Positions 10,531-22,834 are shown, counted from the first letter of the stretch. The stretch is 64,000 bases of DNA from Cristatella mucedo (GCA_009760855.2 WPIO01000163.1:346001-410000), one strand, 5' to 3'. Program-made: numbers and translations. The notes: generated by a model from the sequence alone, not told the origin.

Positions 10531-11134
10531 GATTTCGTTATCGATCGCACGAATATCTCAGGTCTTCAGTCTTTGAAAGCTAAGAAAATATTGACTTTTG
10601 GCTTGCTAGAGTGAAAGAGTATCTACATCAATGTTTAAATGTATGTTGTGCTGCACAGCTGGATGCGTTTTTGCCTCTAGAACACGACACAGGTAGTTAA
10701 CTGGTTGGGATGGGGCGGCTGAAGCCTTAGTTAGCTGTGCCTACCTGCGGTGGTGAACTGTGGGCGCCAGGCCAGACTGCCCCAGCCACAGTAACTGCAT
10801 GCCAAGCCCAACTGGCCAAAAACTGATGCCCTGAGTATCCCCTTAGGAGCCCGAAGGCATCTTTCTGTGCGGCTACCGGGTTTCCTAAAAAGGGTCTACC
10901 ACTAAGTAAGGACGGTTCGAGAGAGTTTTGTTGGCAGCGAGCCTTCGGCGAACGATGTCTTTGCGTTTTTCTCCACAGATATTCTAGTTGTACTCCATAG
11001 ATGGGGCTAAAAGGGTCGCTCTCAGCTGTTGCTTAGCGAGTGGAACTATTAAATAATTTCATCGCTTGTGACAGTAGGAGGGAAGCGTAGGGGAATAGGG
11101 GATGACCCTGGGCACTGCCCAGCTATAAAGGGGG

Positions 11135-11275
11135 GCAAATGCCCTCTGACTCTCAGGCTCCGTTGCTGCTTATTTAATGAGATAGAATTGTGGAGGCTGG
11201 AGAGAAAATGCCCGCTGACCTTCAGGCTGCATTAATGCTGCTTATTGAAAGGGATAACAATTTTGGAGGTTCAAA
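11135..11275 (+). repeat. Imperfect tandem duplication, about 70-base unit
   Basis: Two adjacent copies share AATGCCC, CTGAC, TCAGGCT, TGCTGCTTATT and TTGTGGAGG or TTTTGGAGG in the same order. The rest of 10540-11560 shows no gene. Confidence 0.6.
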
Positions 11276-11564
11276 AGTGATTAATTCTTCTAAAAAAACC
11301 CGTTTTACGAGGCACAAAGTATTTGAACTTGGCACTTAAGATAGCTTGTCCCCAGGATATTCCGAATAGAAATCCTTGGGTTTGTATCGCTCCCTTCAAA
11401 GTAGAGGCTTAGCCACAATACTTACTAAAATCTTGGCTACAGCTTCGAACTGAACTAAACTGAACAACTGAAGCGGGAAAGAGCGATAGAGAGAGAGAGA
11501 GAGAGAGCTAGGAAATACGATAGCTGGGCACCAGAGCGAGGCTTCAGAGCGAATTCCGTCGATC

Positions 11565-12075
11565 TTTAGCGATAATAATAATAATATTGCTCTTTAATAA
11601 AGCGCCCTCAGAGAACTCAATCTCTCTCTAGGCGTTTTACATTTGCTGCAAAGGGAAACGCGATTGAATCGTGAGTAATATCATGCTTGATAGACCACAT
11701 GAATAACATGGTTAGGGGTGACATGCACAGGGTCAGCATGCAAATGTGGTTAGTGGCAGCATGCACAGTGTCAACACGCATAAGCACGTGAAGGACGAAT
11801 CACAGGGACCCACTAAATGCTGTCCTGAATAGGTGCGTCTTAAAGTTCTTTTTAAATGTGCTCAAGTCAGGGAATGTTGTGAGGCAAGTCGGGAGGGAGT
11901 CCAGGCTTTGGGAGCGTACGAACTAAATGCACGGTCTCCAAAGGATTTAAGGTTTGTACGAGGTATTTTTAGACTGCTGGATTCCGAAAAGCGGGTGGTA
12001 AAATGCTTGGCCTGGTGGGGGAGTAGATCTGAGATATAGGCTGGAGCCAAAGAATGAAGTGACCTAAAAGCGATA
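11565..12075 (-). mobile_element. LINE A, 5'-truncated copy
   Basis: On the minus strand it contains the end of ORF2 (SMAPAYISDL and the LKSFGDRAFSSYAPKAW segment, broken) and the full 3' tail, ending in an (ATT)n run at about 11565-11580. It is closely similar to the copies at 39141 and 54688. Confidence 0.85.
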
Positions 12076-12079
12076 GCTT

Positions 12080-13737
12080 GATATCCGAACTACCCAATCC
12101 CAAAAAGGGTTGACTGGAGCAGACTTGGCGCTGGGCGAGAGGTATTTCGACTAGTCAAGCTTAGTTATTATAACTATATATATTTACGAAGGTCTCTTGC
12201 ATGCCACCTCACCCGCTTACCGACAGATGCTTCCAACGCGTCAGCAGAGCCCGATGAGATTGAGTCTGTTCCCCACGTCCAGACAGCTTTGCTTACTTGG
12301 CACAGTGTGGTTGCGTCGTTTTCTGCTGTTCACTGACGGGCCTTTGAGCTGTCAGAGTCACGATTTGCCATTTGATATACACGAAACAAGTGCGTTCTCA
12401 TTCATTTTGATTATCATAGAGTCAATGTTTATCATGGATCGCAGCTCACCAAGAACTCGGGCGCATCCGGCTAGACAGCGAGTCACCCTGGCGCGGCCGA
12501 ACTCGGCCAGCTCAAGTGCTCACAGTACATCAGAGCATCCTAAAAACATTCTGATTGTAGCGGTCAGCTTTAAATCTGCTGCTGGAGGCTTTAAGGTAAG
12601 GCGGAAAAGCTCAGAAGAGTCTTACGCTCGCCTCACTCGCAGAGCGGTGCTCGACGGAACGTAGACTACAAGCGAAACTACCATCGAATCTCTCTGACGC
12701 CTTTGAATGCGAAACGCGAGCGGCGAAAAACGCGAAGAGTGAAATCGCCGCCCCACAATGCACAATGACTGAAACTACCCGGATCGTTTATACAAGAGCA
12801 CGACTTCTCCTCTCGACACCAAAATCCTAGAAATGCGACCTTGGGCTAAAGTTCAAGGACGTAGCCATTCGTGAAAAGCTGTCGCTGGGAGTGGTACCGC
12901 ACAAGCGGGGGGGGACGGCGGCGGTGTGGAGGCAGAAGACAATACTGAGACAAAAATGTGCGTGCATCAACCGCAGCATCTGTCCTTAAATACGGTCGCA
13001 AATTAGGAAACTGTTGCCGATTGACAGTCAGTAAAGCATGCTTCGGTAGGACTAAGCGAGACGACAATGACAGCACAGCAAAGAGAATGCGAGACGAATG
13101 TCAGCCCAGGCAGGTTTTATAGGATAACGATTCACAGCCGAATCGCTGGAGCAATTGGAGGCAAAGGAGAGAGAAGCGAGGGTCAGCAGGTGAAGGCGGC
13201 ATTAATAGTAGGGGCCACGGTTTCAGGTAGCCGTGCAGCCGCACAGTATGTCGTCCGGTTCGCATTTAAGTCGTGCACGCAAAAAGCTGAGTGGAGACCG
13301 CCGGTCAACTAAATCTTGCGTACCAGTGCGGTTTAAAAGTCACCCAAAGGCTCCGTTTAGCCGCAGCTAACCAGCTATTCGCCATGCAATGAGGTGCATT
13401 TCAAACTGAATTACTTACGGAAGAGCCACGGCCACGCTATGCCGTACAAAGTGAGGTCAGATGAAACATCTCAAATTAGACTCACACAAATTTGCGGTAG
13501 CACATAACGCACGCAACGCCGGGGAGCTGCCCTGCACACCTTTTCTACAAGTCCAATTGGCCTTGGTCGGCAACTGAATATGGCCAAGAAAATATGTCTC
13601 CCCTGACGGAGCATAAGGTTGAAGTGCTAAGGAAGCAAGCAGGAGGAAGTACAGCTCCGAACGGAAATAGAGAGCTGCCAGTGTGCAGCAGGCAGGTCTT
13701 GCCAGGTGGCCGCTGAACGTTTCGCAAGAGTTGCTAG
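12080..13737. other. No supported gene
   Basis: Several open frames of 60-155 codons exist on both strands, with no splice pairing or recognisable motif. A run of ten G/C-rich bases lies near 12905. Confidence 0.35.
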
Positions 13738-13858
13738 CAATATAAAGCTGAATATAAAGTATAAAACTGAATATAAAATATAAAAATAAAATATAAAATA
13801 AAAAAATAAAAGAAAGTAAATAAAATATAAAATATAAAACCGAATATAAAACTGAAAG
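13738..13858 (+). repeat. AT-rich degenerate repeat (AATATAAAA type)
   Basis: Repeated AATATAAAACTGAATATAAA-like units and longer A/T runs. On the minus strand it translates into an artificial Phe/Ile/Tyr-rich stretch. Confidence 0.75.
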
Positions 13859-15194
13859 TTCCGAGGAAAGGGAGCGCCGACTGCCGCACTCCGAGCTCTG
13901 ATTGACTGATGGTCTGACCACAACGTCGCCGATTACAGATGCAAGTTGAGAAACCGTTGCGATGTATGAACGACTCTTGACGATTAGGAAGCCAGTTGTA
14001 CCGTCAGTTAGCTCAAGAAAGCCGGCCGAATTCAAAGATATTCTGTCGGATTTAGTTTTCAGCTGTCATGGCTGCCTCTGAGGACGTAATAGCAGCACGC
14101 AGTATCGCCAGCATGACAGGCGCGATAATCGAAGGCTGAGGTACCACATGCTCAGGTAGCTGTACATATATCGAATGGCAGTGACTAAAGGGCGGTCGTC
14201 ACAGAGCACCGCCGGCGCGATTGGTCGAGCCAGGCGAAACGTAAATGGCGTGCGATTCACACCGGATTCGGTCAAAAGGTTACCATTCAAACGAATAGAA
14301 GTAGACCGGCGCATTGGTCAGACCGGCCGCTCACTGGTCGATTACGTAAGTCGGTGAATCAAATGCAGCGAGCGTGGATTGAGTGGGTCTCGAAAGTGTG
14401 GCTCAGCAGGACAAACTGGCGAGACGGACTAGCGAAAGGAATGCGGAGGAGGATTTATATTACAGTCAGCCGCCATGACTTAGCTGACACGACGAGACCA
14501 CATTCCTGCTCGCCGTTCGCCGGAAAAATAAATCAGGTCTTAAGCGGAGCAGCGTGACAAGCGAGCGTGACAGGTCCGCCCGCCGCGGGCGACATTCCGC
14601 TGAGACGTACCTGAGGACGACGGGGGAGGAGCCAGCAATGCAACGCAGCACACGCTCAGCGCCCACGCAGCAGCGTCACGTCCCGGCGCCCAGAGGAGGA
14701 AGCGGACCGGCGAGCGCTCGGCTCGCGCCATCGGAGCGCCGCTGCACGGCTGAGGCGGCAGCTCGGCGCCTCAGTAAGCACGCTCGCTGTGAATGAGAGC
14801 TCTGCCGCGAGCCTCTGCCTATCTGGCCGATAGTGGGCGCCGGCGCCGCGGCGGGAGCCCTGCGCCAGGCTGCCAGCTAATTGTTGAAGAGTTTTCTCAG
14901 CGGGTTGCTATCGGCGAGAGCTGAGCGTATGGGCGTATGAATGCAGTCTAGGCCCTCGCTGGTTTTTTTCCCACCGAAAGCCTTCGGATGACAAGCGCAA
15001 AGATAGTGGTGCAGAAAAAACTATGAATAAGCAGAGGATAGCTGATTCGGCGGCATTGTTCGTCTTTCGGCCACACACGATTCCCGTGCTCAGGGCTCGA
15101 ACCAGATCTCGAAGCGTGAGCAGCTCCGAGAGGCCGTGTGAGGTGTGGAGGCATCCATGTTCAGCGACGTCCGGGGGGGGGGTCGCAGCTGCAG

Positions 15195-15262
15195 CCTCAG
15201 CAGCAGAGGCAGCGGCGGCGGCGGCAGCGGTGGCAGCGGCGGCAGCAGAGGCGGGAGAAGCA
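15195..15262 (+). repeat. (GCA/GGC)n triplet repeat
   Basis: Interrupted GCAGCGGCGGCGG-type triplets. No exon context was found. Confidence 0.7.
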
Positions 15263-15413
15263 GTCTGTGAGAGGTACAACCGCTTATTAAATAGACTTGG
15301 CTGCGCGCACTTTTAACGGCCGCTGCACAGCGCACTGTCCGGTCGGAGAAGTCTGGATGAAGTAACTATGAAATCGGCCGCCTTCCCGTAGCATCAACAT
15401 GTCCTGTACGTAC

Positions 15414-15580
15414 TTAATGCCTTATGCCAGCCGCCACGAGCGGCGTTGCCGCCGCCGGTATCACGTGGTTGCTCCATGATACCGGCGCCGGTGGCAAGCT
15501 TTGGCCCTTCTGCCGCATCTCGCTGATAAAAACGCCTGCAGCCGAGATATCTGAGCACTCGCGGAATTTCATCTGCGGTC
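15414..15580 (-). CDS. Juxtamembrane-type exon, phase 2 to phase 1 (JM-E)
   Basis: An unusually long pyrimidine tract (about 50 bases, 15581-15640 read on the minus strand) ends in CCGCAAG before the exon; the donor is CATTAA|GTACGT. It enters in phase 2, as required after the transmembrane exons of genes B and C, and leaves in phase 1, as required for the tail exons. The 55-codon peptide contains ADEIPRVLRYLGCRRFYQRD and GIMEQPRDTGGG. It is probably intracellular, with no known domain. The matching tail could be 10276-10433. Confidence 0.45.
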
Positions 15581-17031
15581 CTTGCGGAAGGAGAAGAAGG
15601 AAAAAGGAGACGAAGGAGAAAAAGGAGAAAATTAAAAATATACGACGTTCAAGGCAGCCGGTCAGCATGCTTACTATAAAGAGGACAGCGGTACGCTCGC
15701 GGCTGCCGTGCAGCGATAGTAGCATGCAACATCGTTATTTCCTGCTCTAATGTCTCTCTCGGAGCGTTCTCTTGCACTCTGCTGTACCGCCGGACACTCT
15801 TCCGCGCTAGCGGTAGAGTGTCGCGCTTTGGATGGCTACGGCGGTCGCTCCGCAGGCACTAGCCCAGTGCCGCCCCTCGTTTCGAAGTGAGCAGTTGCAG
15901 TTATCACTTTGCTGCACGCGCTCGAACCTTTGCCGGGACCGCAACGCTGAAGGCTATATAGTACTGGATTGTGAGAACGTCGGCCATCCTTGTAAGAGGG
16001 CGCATCGGGTAAACAGCGAGCTCAACCGACAGTGGTTCGCCCGGAAGCGACATCGGCTGACCGTCTAGAGATAATATTCTGAGCGTTGGCGGTGTTCGAG
16101 AAGCTGAGATTCCGGGCTCGAGCCATCGGGTGGCTGAGATTTTTCCCAGTCAGTTCTGGAGACCTTGCAAATCTGGATTCCGTGTCGCCGCGACGCTAGG
16201 GGCGACGCCGACCAAAACGAGGCTGCCGAAATTATACAGTCCTACGACTCGGCGGCTGCAGGCCGCGACTGGCGACCCATCCGTTCTTAATGAGCCGTCG
16301 CCTGAAAATAGGTACGGCTGACTGGCTGACGAGAACATCTTCGCGGCGATTCATACGTCGTAACAAAAATTATTTGGGTATTTGGGAATGCAAAGACGTT
16401 CTTTCTTTTGCTGCACAGCGAGACCGGGAAACTACTCCGCCGGCTGAGTTAGCGTGGTCGCAGCTCGCGTGCGTTCTTGCGAAAGAGTGGGGAACAGAGA
16501 GGCGGAGGTTAGGAAAGGCGGAATGAGGCCATCATAGTTCCATGGCGCAGCGGTCAGACTCGTCGACGGCTTGCGTGCCGCATAAATGAATCGAAAAAGG
16601 ACGGGTAAACACGTGTAGTGACGGACGTAGTAAGCACGCGCACCTGTTCACGTACACGCGCACCCACATGCACATGTGCACTGTATATATATGCAGATGC
16701 ACTTTGTAGCAGGCAAATAAATTAGGTCCAGTGGAAAAGGCAGACATGGACTGATATTATTGAAGGCGGAAGTAGAGGTAGAAGGTAGTAGCAAAGAAAT
16801 GAGCGTATCACTGCCGAGCAAGCCAAACGTTGACAGCGTGCTTGACTATTTTTTTCAGAATACCAACTTTAAAGCTTGTCAGCCCGTACGCAGCTCCTTT
16901 TCAGCAGCTGCGTTTTCAGCAGCTACTTTTCAGCAGCTTTTTTCTCCAGTAGTCGCGCTGTCGACGAAGAAAAAACCGTAAGAAAAAAGGCCATTTCCCT
17001 TAAGCCAAAGCGAAATTACTGAACCTTGACC

Positions 17032-17190
17032 TGTCCAAGCAAGCGACCGTGCACGCGACGAGTACTTCCGTCCGCCGCAGCTCGCCGTGCGAGCCGACGA
17101 AGACCTGGCGCCGCACGTAGCGGCGCGCAAGCTCCTTAACGACGCCGACTCTCCAAGCCGAGCGCCAAAGGATGGCAGCGCGCCAACTGG
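17032..17190 (-). CDS. Ambiguous exon candidate
   Basis: The minus frame reads VVKELARRYVRRQVFVGSHG and then ELRRTEVLVACTVACLD up to a donor GGACAG|GTCAAGG. The plus frame over the same bases also looks coding (LAPHVAARKLLNDADSPSR), as happens in GC-rich DNA, so the strand is uncertain. No family is recognised. Confidence 0.22.
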
Positions 17191-17555
17191 CCGACCTGCG
17201 GTCTCCTCAGTAATTCATTCTCGTTCAACTCGGCGGCGGCGGCGGCGGCGGCGGCGGGGCGTCGAGAGGCCGCGAGACGGCGGCGGCATTTCTCGCCAGC
17301 TAGCGCGGCGGAGCGGCCGCTCGCCGGCTTGGTCTGTAATGGCTAACGGAGGGGCGGCGGAAGCGGACGCCGCCAGCTCGTCTCTGTCTGCTCGAGAGGC
17401 ATGCGCGGCGAGCGTCGCTGTGACGCCCAAGGTCTGCGATCTGCGAATTCCGTCGCGCGCGTGCGCGCGCGCGCGCGATCTCTCGCCTGCCGAGCTCGTA
17501 GGGTGACGCTCGGCGCGGCCAGCGGTCGTGGCCTGGTCTGCCGGCTCCTTCTAGC

Positions 17556-17668
17556 GCATGACAGCAGCAAATGTAAAGCATCTAGAGAAAAAACGACTAA
17601 CTTCTCCGAGGGCGCTTTATCAAGTGTATTATTATTTATTATGCATTATTATTATTATATACATCCTG
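17556..17668 (+). mobile_element. LINE A 3' tail fragment
   Basis: GTAAAGCATCTAGAGAAAAA and GAGGGCGCTTTATCAAGTG are followed by (TTA)n, the conserved last 60 bases of LINE A with its simple-repeat end. Confidence 0.75.
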
Positions 17669-18398
17669 CCGCCACCCAGCTCGCGCCGGCCATGGCGGCA
17701 CGCGTACGCGATCGCACGTCTCGCTTTCTCGCAGTGCGCGTCGCGTGGCATTTCGCGAGCTCCCAGTCAGCTGTAGCCGAAGGATTTCGCACTGGGAAGC
17801 GAAAACACCTCGCACTCGCCAGCGTCGATACGTTCTTTGTACGCGCGTCGCCCAGTTTGTTCGCTCGCTGATGAGCGGTGGCGTAATGCTGCAATCGAGA
17901 ACACTATAAATATCACTCTTCTTGTAGTTTTGTAAAAATATATATAATTCGCCCGGCGTAGTGATAACTCGCCGGCGGTTGCGAGCTCTGCACCCGCTCT
18001 GCGCTCTCGCTGCCAAAGCGAAGGTGAAGGCCAGCGCCAAGCGCCAGCCACAATGAGCGGCGCCCTCGCACAGACGCTCGACTCTCTAGAGCGGCAAGAG
18101 CTGGCGCTGGAGCGTCGTCGTGCTGGGCGTTGCCGATCGATGGCGCGCGCGCGCGCGCGACGGTCGATTAACACGGCGTTCTCTCTGCGCCCACCGTCGC
18201 CGACGCGGCCCGGCGAGGAGGCCATCGAACGATCGACCGGCCGCCAGCCCGACGGGGCGGCCTTCCTTCGGTCGCCGCAGCGCCGTAGCTACAGGTCGAT
18301 CGGTGGCGCGCGCAGGCAGCTCGGTGCGCGTCGACGTCGCTCCGTTGCACCGGTGCCCGCAGCGGCGGCCGCCGCTTTGCTCGGCTCAGCCAGCCGGC

Positions 18399-18877
18399 TC
18401 AAGACGCCTCGTCGGCGGCGGCCGCCGAGCCCTTCTTGCCGTCGGCGTCGCCGCCCGCTGCAGCCGCCTCGACCTCTGTAGGTCGCTTTCGCGGCAGCGT
18501 GGCGGCCGATATGACGCCGCTCCAGACCGGCGTGGCGGCGCCGTCGATGCATCCGGCCGCGAGCGCCTGCTCGAGCGACATGGTGACGGTGCGGTTGCTC
18601 TCACGCGTCTTGGTCTTCTCGCGCGTCAGCGTGGACGTGCGGAGCGCGTGCAGCGAGTCGTCCGCGCCGATCAGAGCGATCGCGCTCTTGCTGCGCGACT
18701 GCAGGCGCCCGAGCGTGGACGAGCGCTGCGCCGCCGCCGCGTCGGTGTCGGTCAGCGCCGAAAAGGACGATCCGCGGCGCGTCGCCGTCGCGTAGACGCC
18801 AGGCGGGTCGAACGTCTTGAGGTCGGATGGCGACGGCATCAGATCGCCGCCTCTCAGTCCGTCCTTGCTCCCCGCCG
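18399..18877 (-). CDS. Cytoplasmic tail exon A (receptor-type)
   Basis: A 479-base terminal exon enters in phase 1 after the acceptor ACACGGCAG, the same GGCAG context seen in other tail exons. It exactly continues the frame of the 35-base exon 19077-19111 across a 199-base intron. The peptide (158 codons) begins with Gly/Ser/Lys, contains DLKTFDPPGVYATATRRGSS and STLGRLQSRSKS, and ends in an Ala/Asp-rich AAAADEAS. Arg/Ser/Thr-rich pieces look like phosphorylation targets, and one tyrosine (GVYATA) is notable. It has no membrane segment of its own. Antisense open frames here are shadows. Confidence 0.5.
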
Positions 18878-19076
18878 CTGCCGTGTTCTGCGGCGGCGAA
18901 GTCGGTGGCGCGCCGTGCCGGACGCGAGCGACAGTGACGCCCGCGCCGCGCGGCCGCGGCGCGGCGCGAAAAGGAGAGGGTGGATAGCGATGGTGGCCAC
19001 CGCGAAGCGACGGCTTCGCAAAAGACGCGTCGGTGGCGAAGTTGCGGCAACTTCGACAGCTCTCCACGGCACTCAC

Positions 19077-19111
19077 CTTTACGTGGGTCTCTCGCTATTC
19101 TCGCCATTGGC
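19077..19111 (-). CDS. Micro-exon, juxtamembrane type (JM-A)
   Basis: The acceptor GGTGACTTACAG and donor AAAG|GTGAGTG frame 35 bases, phase 2 in and phase 1 out. It encodes 11 full codons, PMARIARDPRK, a basic stretch as expected just inside a membrane. The entry phase fits the exits of the transmembrane exons at 22345 and 55850, and the exit phase fits tail exon A. No transmembrane exon was found between here and tail B at 21454. Confidence 0.45.
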
Positions 19112-19398
19112 CTGTAAGTCACCTCGGTTAGTTTTTTGCATCGGGCCTGCGGTCCCACCACCCACACTCCTAGACTTGATTGCCCTTCTAGCTTGCTTTG
19201 AATCCCGCGAAAAGTCACAAGCCAAAGATCTGACCTTCAATTGCTAGCGTATACGCACAAAGCATGGAGCTCGCCATTGATTGAAATTACGTTATCTTTT
19301 GAGTTGACTAGCATTAAAAAAAACGAAACTGAAAACCTACCTGCTACTCACAGCATTTCCTTCGTCCTAGAGAATTTTCCTTGGCGTGCCAACTGCGT

Positions 19399-19458
19399 GC
19401 GTGACTGAGAGTCGCGTGACTGAGAGTCGCGTGACTGAGAGTCGCGTGACTGAGAGTT
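19399..19458 (+). repeat. 15-base tandem repeat, four copies
   Basis: The unit GCGTGACTGAGAGTC is repeated four times with one change in the last copy. It runs directly into the (AT)n tract. Confidence 0.9.
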
Positions 19459-19460
19459 GC

Positions 19461-19626
<166 letters not shown>

Positions 19627-19911
19627 GCTGGAGCCGCAAGATACGAAAGCAGACGGGGTTAGGCGTGCAATAAATACATTATGTAGGGCAAAATCATAAT
19701 GTTACCATGACACGAATATTGACGTAATTTCTGTGCTGTTGATGGTCGCGAGGCAAAGAAAGAGGGGGCGGGGCGGGGGGGCGGAGCGGCGACCCAGATC
19801 GCTTCTTCATTGTAGGAGACCGAGCTCACGCCAGCCCTGCCCCCTGGCTCCACCGCTGACAGACCGAAGCATTTGAAACAGCATTTTCAGGTTACATTGC
19901 CGTCAATGTGT

Positions 19912-20098
19912 CTTACCCCTGGGTCTTAGCCCAATGGTAAGGTGCTCAATCTTCACGACCTGAGTCGTGGGTTTGAGTACTGCAGTGGTCCATCCTTTAT
20001 TGACCGCTTCAAGCGGCGGTGATAGCCACGAAGGCTCCCCTGCCTGTATATGAATAAGGCCGTCAAATCAGCTAACATTTGACTTCCATTCATTTAAT
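19912..20098 (+). mobile_element. SINE S1
   Basis: A box GGGTCTTAGCCCAATGGTAA, B box GTGGGTTTGAGTACTGC, then the S1 body with GCGGCGGTGATAGCC and the TCAAATCAGCTAACATTTG end. Confidence 0.8.
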
Positions 20099-21453
20099 TC
20101 GTTTAAAATCGCTTTTTTATCCTGCTGTAAGCTACCCACTGTGACACATGAGTGGCATTAGCAGCAGCTAATATTCTTTCTGCAGCGGTATCGCTGTGCC
20201 AAGATGCTTTCTCTGTCTCAGTCTCTCTGTCGCCCTAAGATCTCTCATCCAGTCCCATTTTATCCTTTTTTTGTAGTTCCATCTCCATCCAGTCACGCTG
20301 TATCCCTTTGGAGCCGGATATTTGCCTACACTGGGACGAAAACTGCTACTATACTTTTTCGAATAGGGATAGTGTTGGCCGTTGGAAGGTTATGCAAGCT
20401 TTGATTGCTACTTAGCGTCCGTCACTTACTGCGAGCTACGTGAGTTTATTTTTGTACAATGCCATCGCTGAGTGCCAGCCCCCGAGTGCATGACCCACCG
20501 CAGACCAGTAGAGCCGAGGATAGCAGGATTAGCATTGGATAGGATAGGATGGGTTGACAGTGAGTTGATCAGGCGATGACCTAGAAATCCTAAGAACGTG
20601 TGTAGGTCAATTTCGCAACCGTTGCTACATCAAACGATAGTTGATGTCGACGCTGATGCTTGTGCCGATTTGCTCCGCACAGGCTGGCGCTGGCTAATAC
20701 GTGAAGTAGCGATGGCGCTTATCAGAAGACTGGAGGCAAAACATATTATTAATGCTAATAATATATTATAAATATTATAATTGCATCATATTACTCTATT
20801 ATATTCTATTATTATTCTGTTATATATCAATTAGTAATGTTAATATTTTATTATACAGCTGAAATATTCTCAACGGCACGTGCACAATTTGGCGGCGAGC
20901 GCGGTAGGAACGCGAAAAACGAAGCGAGCCGCCGTCGCCGCCGCCGCCGCCGCCGGGGGTAGGGCGGCACGTTTGAGTCGTGCTCGACGTTCGACGACGG
21001 ACATTCGCTCGCGACGCGCGTGCGGCGCGCGCGTCGCGGGCAGCCGGAAAGCCACCGCCGCGACTTTGATCACTAACCTTCTGAAACAGCCCGCGCGGTC
21101 TGCTGCCATCGCCGGCCGACAACTCGCAGGCGGATCTCCTGAGAGTGGCCGTCTGGGCGCTGACGTCAGCCGGACACGCTAAGCCCTTCTGACCGAAGTA
21201 CGCCCTGCAGCGCAGGCGCCGCGCACCGCGCTCGGTCGCTCGCTCGGCGCACGGCTTCCGCTTCGCCGCTTCGAGCAGGCGTCTCGGGCGGCGAGGGCGA
21301 GGGGGGCGGGGGGGGGGCGGCGGCGGCGGCTGCCGGCGAGCGCAGCTACGCAGAGCGGCTGGCCCGCCAAAAAGGCGGAAGTCTCGGCGGGCGGGAAGCG
21401 CTCGCCGCGAGCGCTTGGCCAAGCGCTTCGAGCGGCGCGGCGCTTGGCGCCGC

Positions 21454-22261
21454 TCACGGTTGCGGGTCTTGCTGCTTTCGCCTCCTCTTCGTGCCGAACT
21501 CGACGCCGCTCGCGTCCGGCTCGTCGTAGCCGCCGATGCCGCTGTCCTGCGACGAGTTCTGATAGTTGAGATTCGGCATCGAACCGTGGCCCCTGCTTAG
21601 CGTCGACATCCTGTCGCCCGCGCCGCCGTGCGACGAGGTGACGCGCCCTCCGCGCGTGGGCCCGAACTCGAGCGTCGCGTAGCCGCCTCCCCATCCGCCA
21701 CCGCCGCCGCCTTCTCCTCCAGCGGCGCCGTGAGCGCCGCCGAAGGAGGACGCTCGATCGCCGTCAGGCGATACGCCGCCGCCGCCGCCGCTCGACGAAG
21801 CGGCGCTGCAGTAGTCGCTCTGCTGCAAGGCTGCAGTCGACGAGCGCGTCAGGCTGAAGTTGCTGCTGCTGCCCGAGGGGTAGTCGATCGTCGAGTGGCT
21901 TTCGAGACTCGTCAGGGTCATGAAGGCCGTCTTGCCGAGGTTATTCGGCTCATCGTAGCGATGGCAGCGGTTGGGGCAGCTGCAGCGGGCGAGCGTCGAA
22001 GCGCCCTCGTCGTTGCCGCGCTCGGATGCCGAGGATGCTGCCGCAAGCGCGAGGCGCCTCAAGCGGCCGCAAGGCGCGACAGGCTCGCGACGAGGCGGAC
22101 GAGAAGGAAGCCGTCGCGACCGACAAGATGGCCGGAGCGAAGCCTCGTTGCGGCTGCGAATGGAGCGGCGTTTTTGTTTCTCGTCCGGCTCGCTTCTCGG
22201 CTCAATGCTGGAGCATGGGCCCGTTGGCTGCCTCGGCCTAAGGCCGCCTCGGTCGGACAGC
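21454..22261 (-). CDS. Cytoplasmic tail exon B of the gene B receptor
   Basis: The acceptor CTTATTTAG|G enters in phase 2 and reads in frame to TGA at 21454-21456 (about 268 codons). It directly fits the phase-2 exit of the transmembrane exon 22345-22456. An alternative acceptor GCGGCAG at about 22047 (phase 1) would need an unseen linker exon. The tail is basic at first, then has CSCPNRCHRYDEPNNLGKTA, a Ser/Thr-rich middle, a Gly-rich block (GGGGGWGGGYATLEFG), and an end with YQNSSQDSGIGGYDEPD and a basic KRRRKQQ. Two YDEP motifs and one YATL are SH2-type or sorting-type tyrosine motifs. The distal part is secure as coding; the proximal 70 residues are less so. Confidence 0.55.
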
Positions 22262-22344
22262 CTAAATAAGCTTGCCCGCGGACGGCATTTGGTCTTCTGA
22301 AAATCAAGGCCTCGGCGCACTTGGACGAGTGTCTGGCTACTTAC

Positions 22345-22456
22345 CAACCGCAGAGCAGAAGAAGAATCGTGATGACGATGATGATAACCACGCATCCTAC
22401 GATGCACCAGATCACGATGAATTGCCAGGATTCGTAGTTCATCCACCAGTTGTCCG
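22345..22456 (-). CDS. Transmembrane exon of gene B
   Basis: The acceptor TTTATTTGCTGCAG and donor CGGTTG|GTAAGT bound 112 bases, phase 1 in and phase 2 out, the same as the gene C transmembrane exon. The peptide is a Trp-rich outer part (DNWWMNYESWQF) and a hydrophobic span IVIWCIVGCVVIIIVITILL with LLCG after it. It sits between the SUEL-like exon (26303) and tail B, in the order expected for a type I membrane protein. A stalk exon between 22456 and 26303 was not found. Confidence 0.65.
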
Positions 22457-22485
22457 CTGCAGCAAATAAATTGCTTGCCAGAATC

Positions 22486-22495
22486 GGCAGCAGCA

Positions 22496-22528
<33 letters not shown>

Positions 22529-22541
22529 GAAGCAGCAGAAA
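22486..22541 (+). repeat. (CAG)n triplet repeat
   Basis: Interrupted CAG/AAG triplets lie just upstream of the transmembrane exon of gene B on the minus strand (CTG sense), probably in the intron, 25-30 bases before its acceptor. Confidence 0.85.
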
Positions 22542-22834
22542 CAGAGGTAGAGTTCAGATTCGCAGGCGATTTCTCCGTGCAGAGAAGCAGCTTCCAGTGG
22601 TGACCGTCGGCAGTCATGTCCTGCGAATCCTTGCAGGGAGAGCTGTCCATGCGCTCAAGGGGTAGTGAGCGAGTTGTCAAGTCATCTCCACGTTAAAGAA
22701 TGATTAGGTTCGGGCTCAGAGTTTTTTTGCAGTGGCCGGCTAGCCGCTGGTCGCGAAAATGGAACTAGAGGAATCGCCATTGAGTGTAGAATCTCGCCGC
22801 GGAGGCAGCGGATTCTGCGGCCAGTTAAGCTCGT

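Noticed and set aside
13627-14035. Minus-strand frames with a Phe/Ile/Tyr-rich membrane-like run
   Set aside because: The run is produced by the AATATAAAA-type repeat; no splice sites or conserved motif support it.
15581-15650. A Phe/Leu-rich minus-strand stretch that looks like a transmembrane segment
   Set aside because: It is the pyrimidine tract before the acceptor of the exon at 15414-15580, read in another frame.
18120-19247. A 375-codon plus-strand open frame
   Set aside because: It is the antisense of tail exon A and its intron in GC-rich DNA. The minus strand has the phase-matched splice sites.
20820-21182. Gly/Ala/Arg-rich frames on both strands
   Set aside because: GC-rich triplet composition only. 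One possible tail-like frame (SSNVEHDSNVPPYP) was too short to support.
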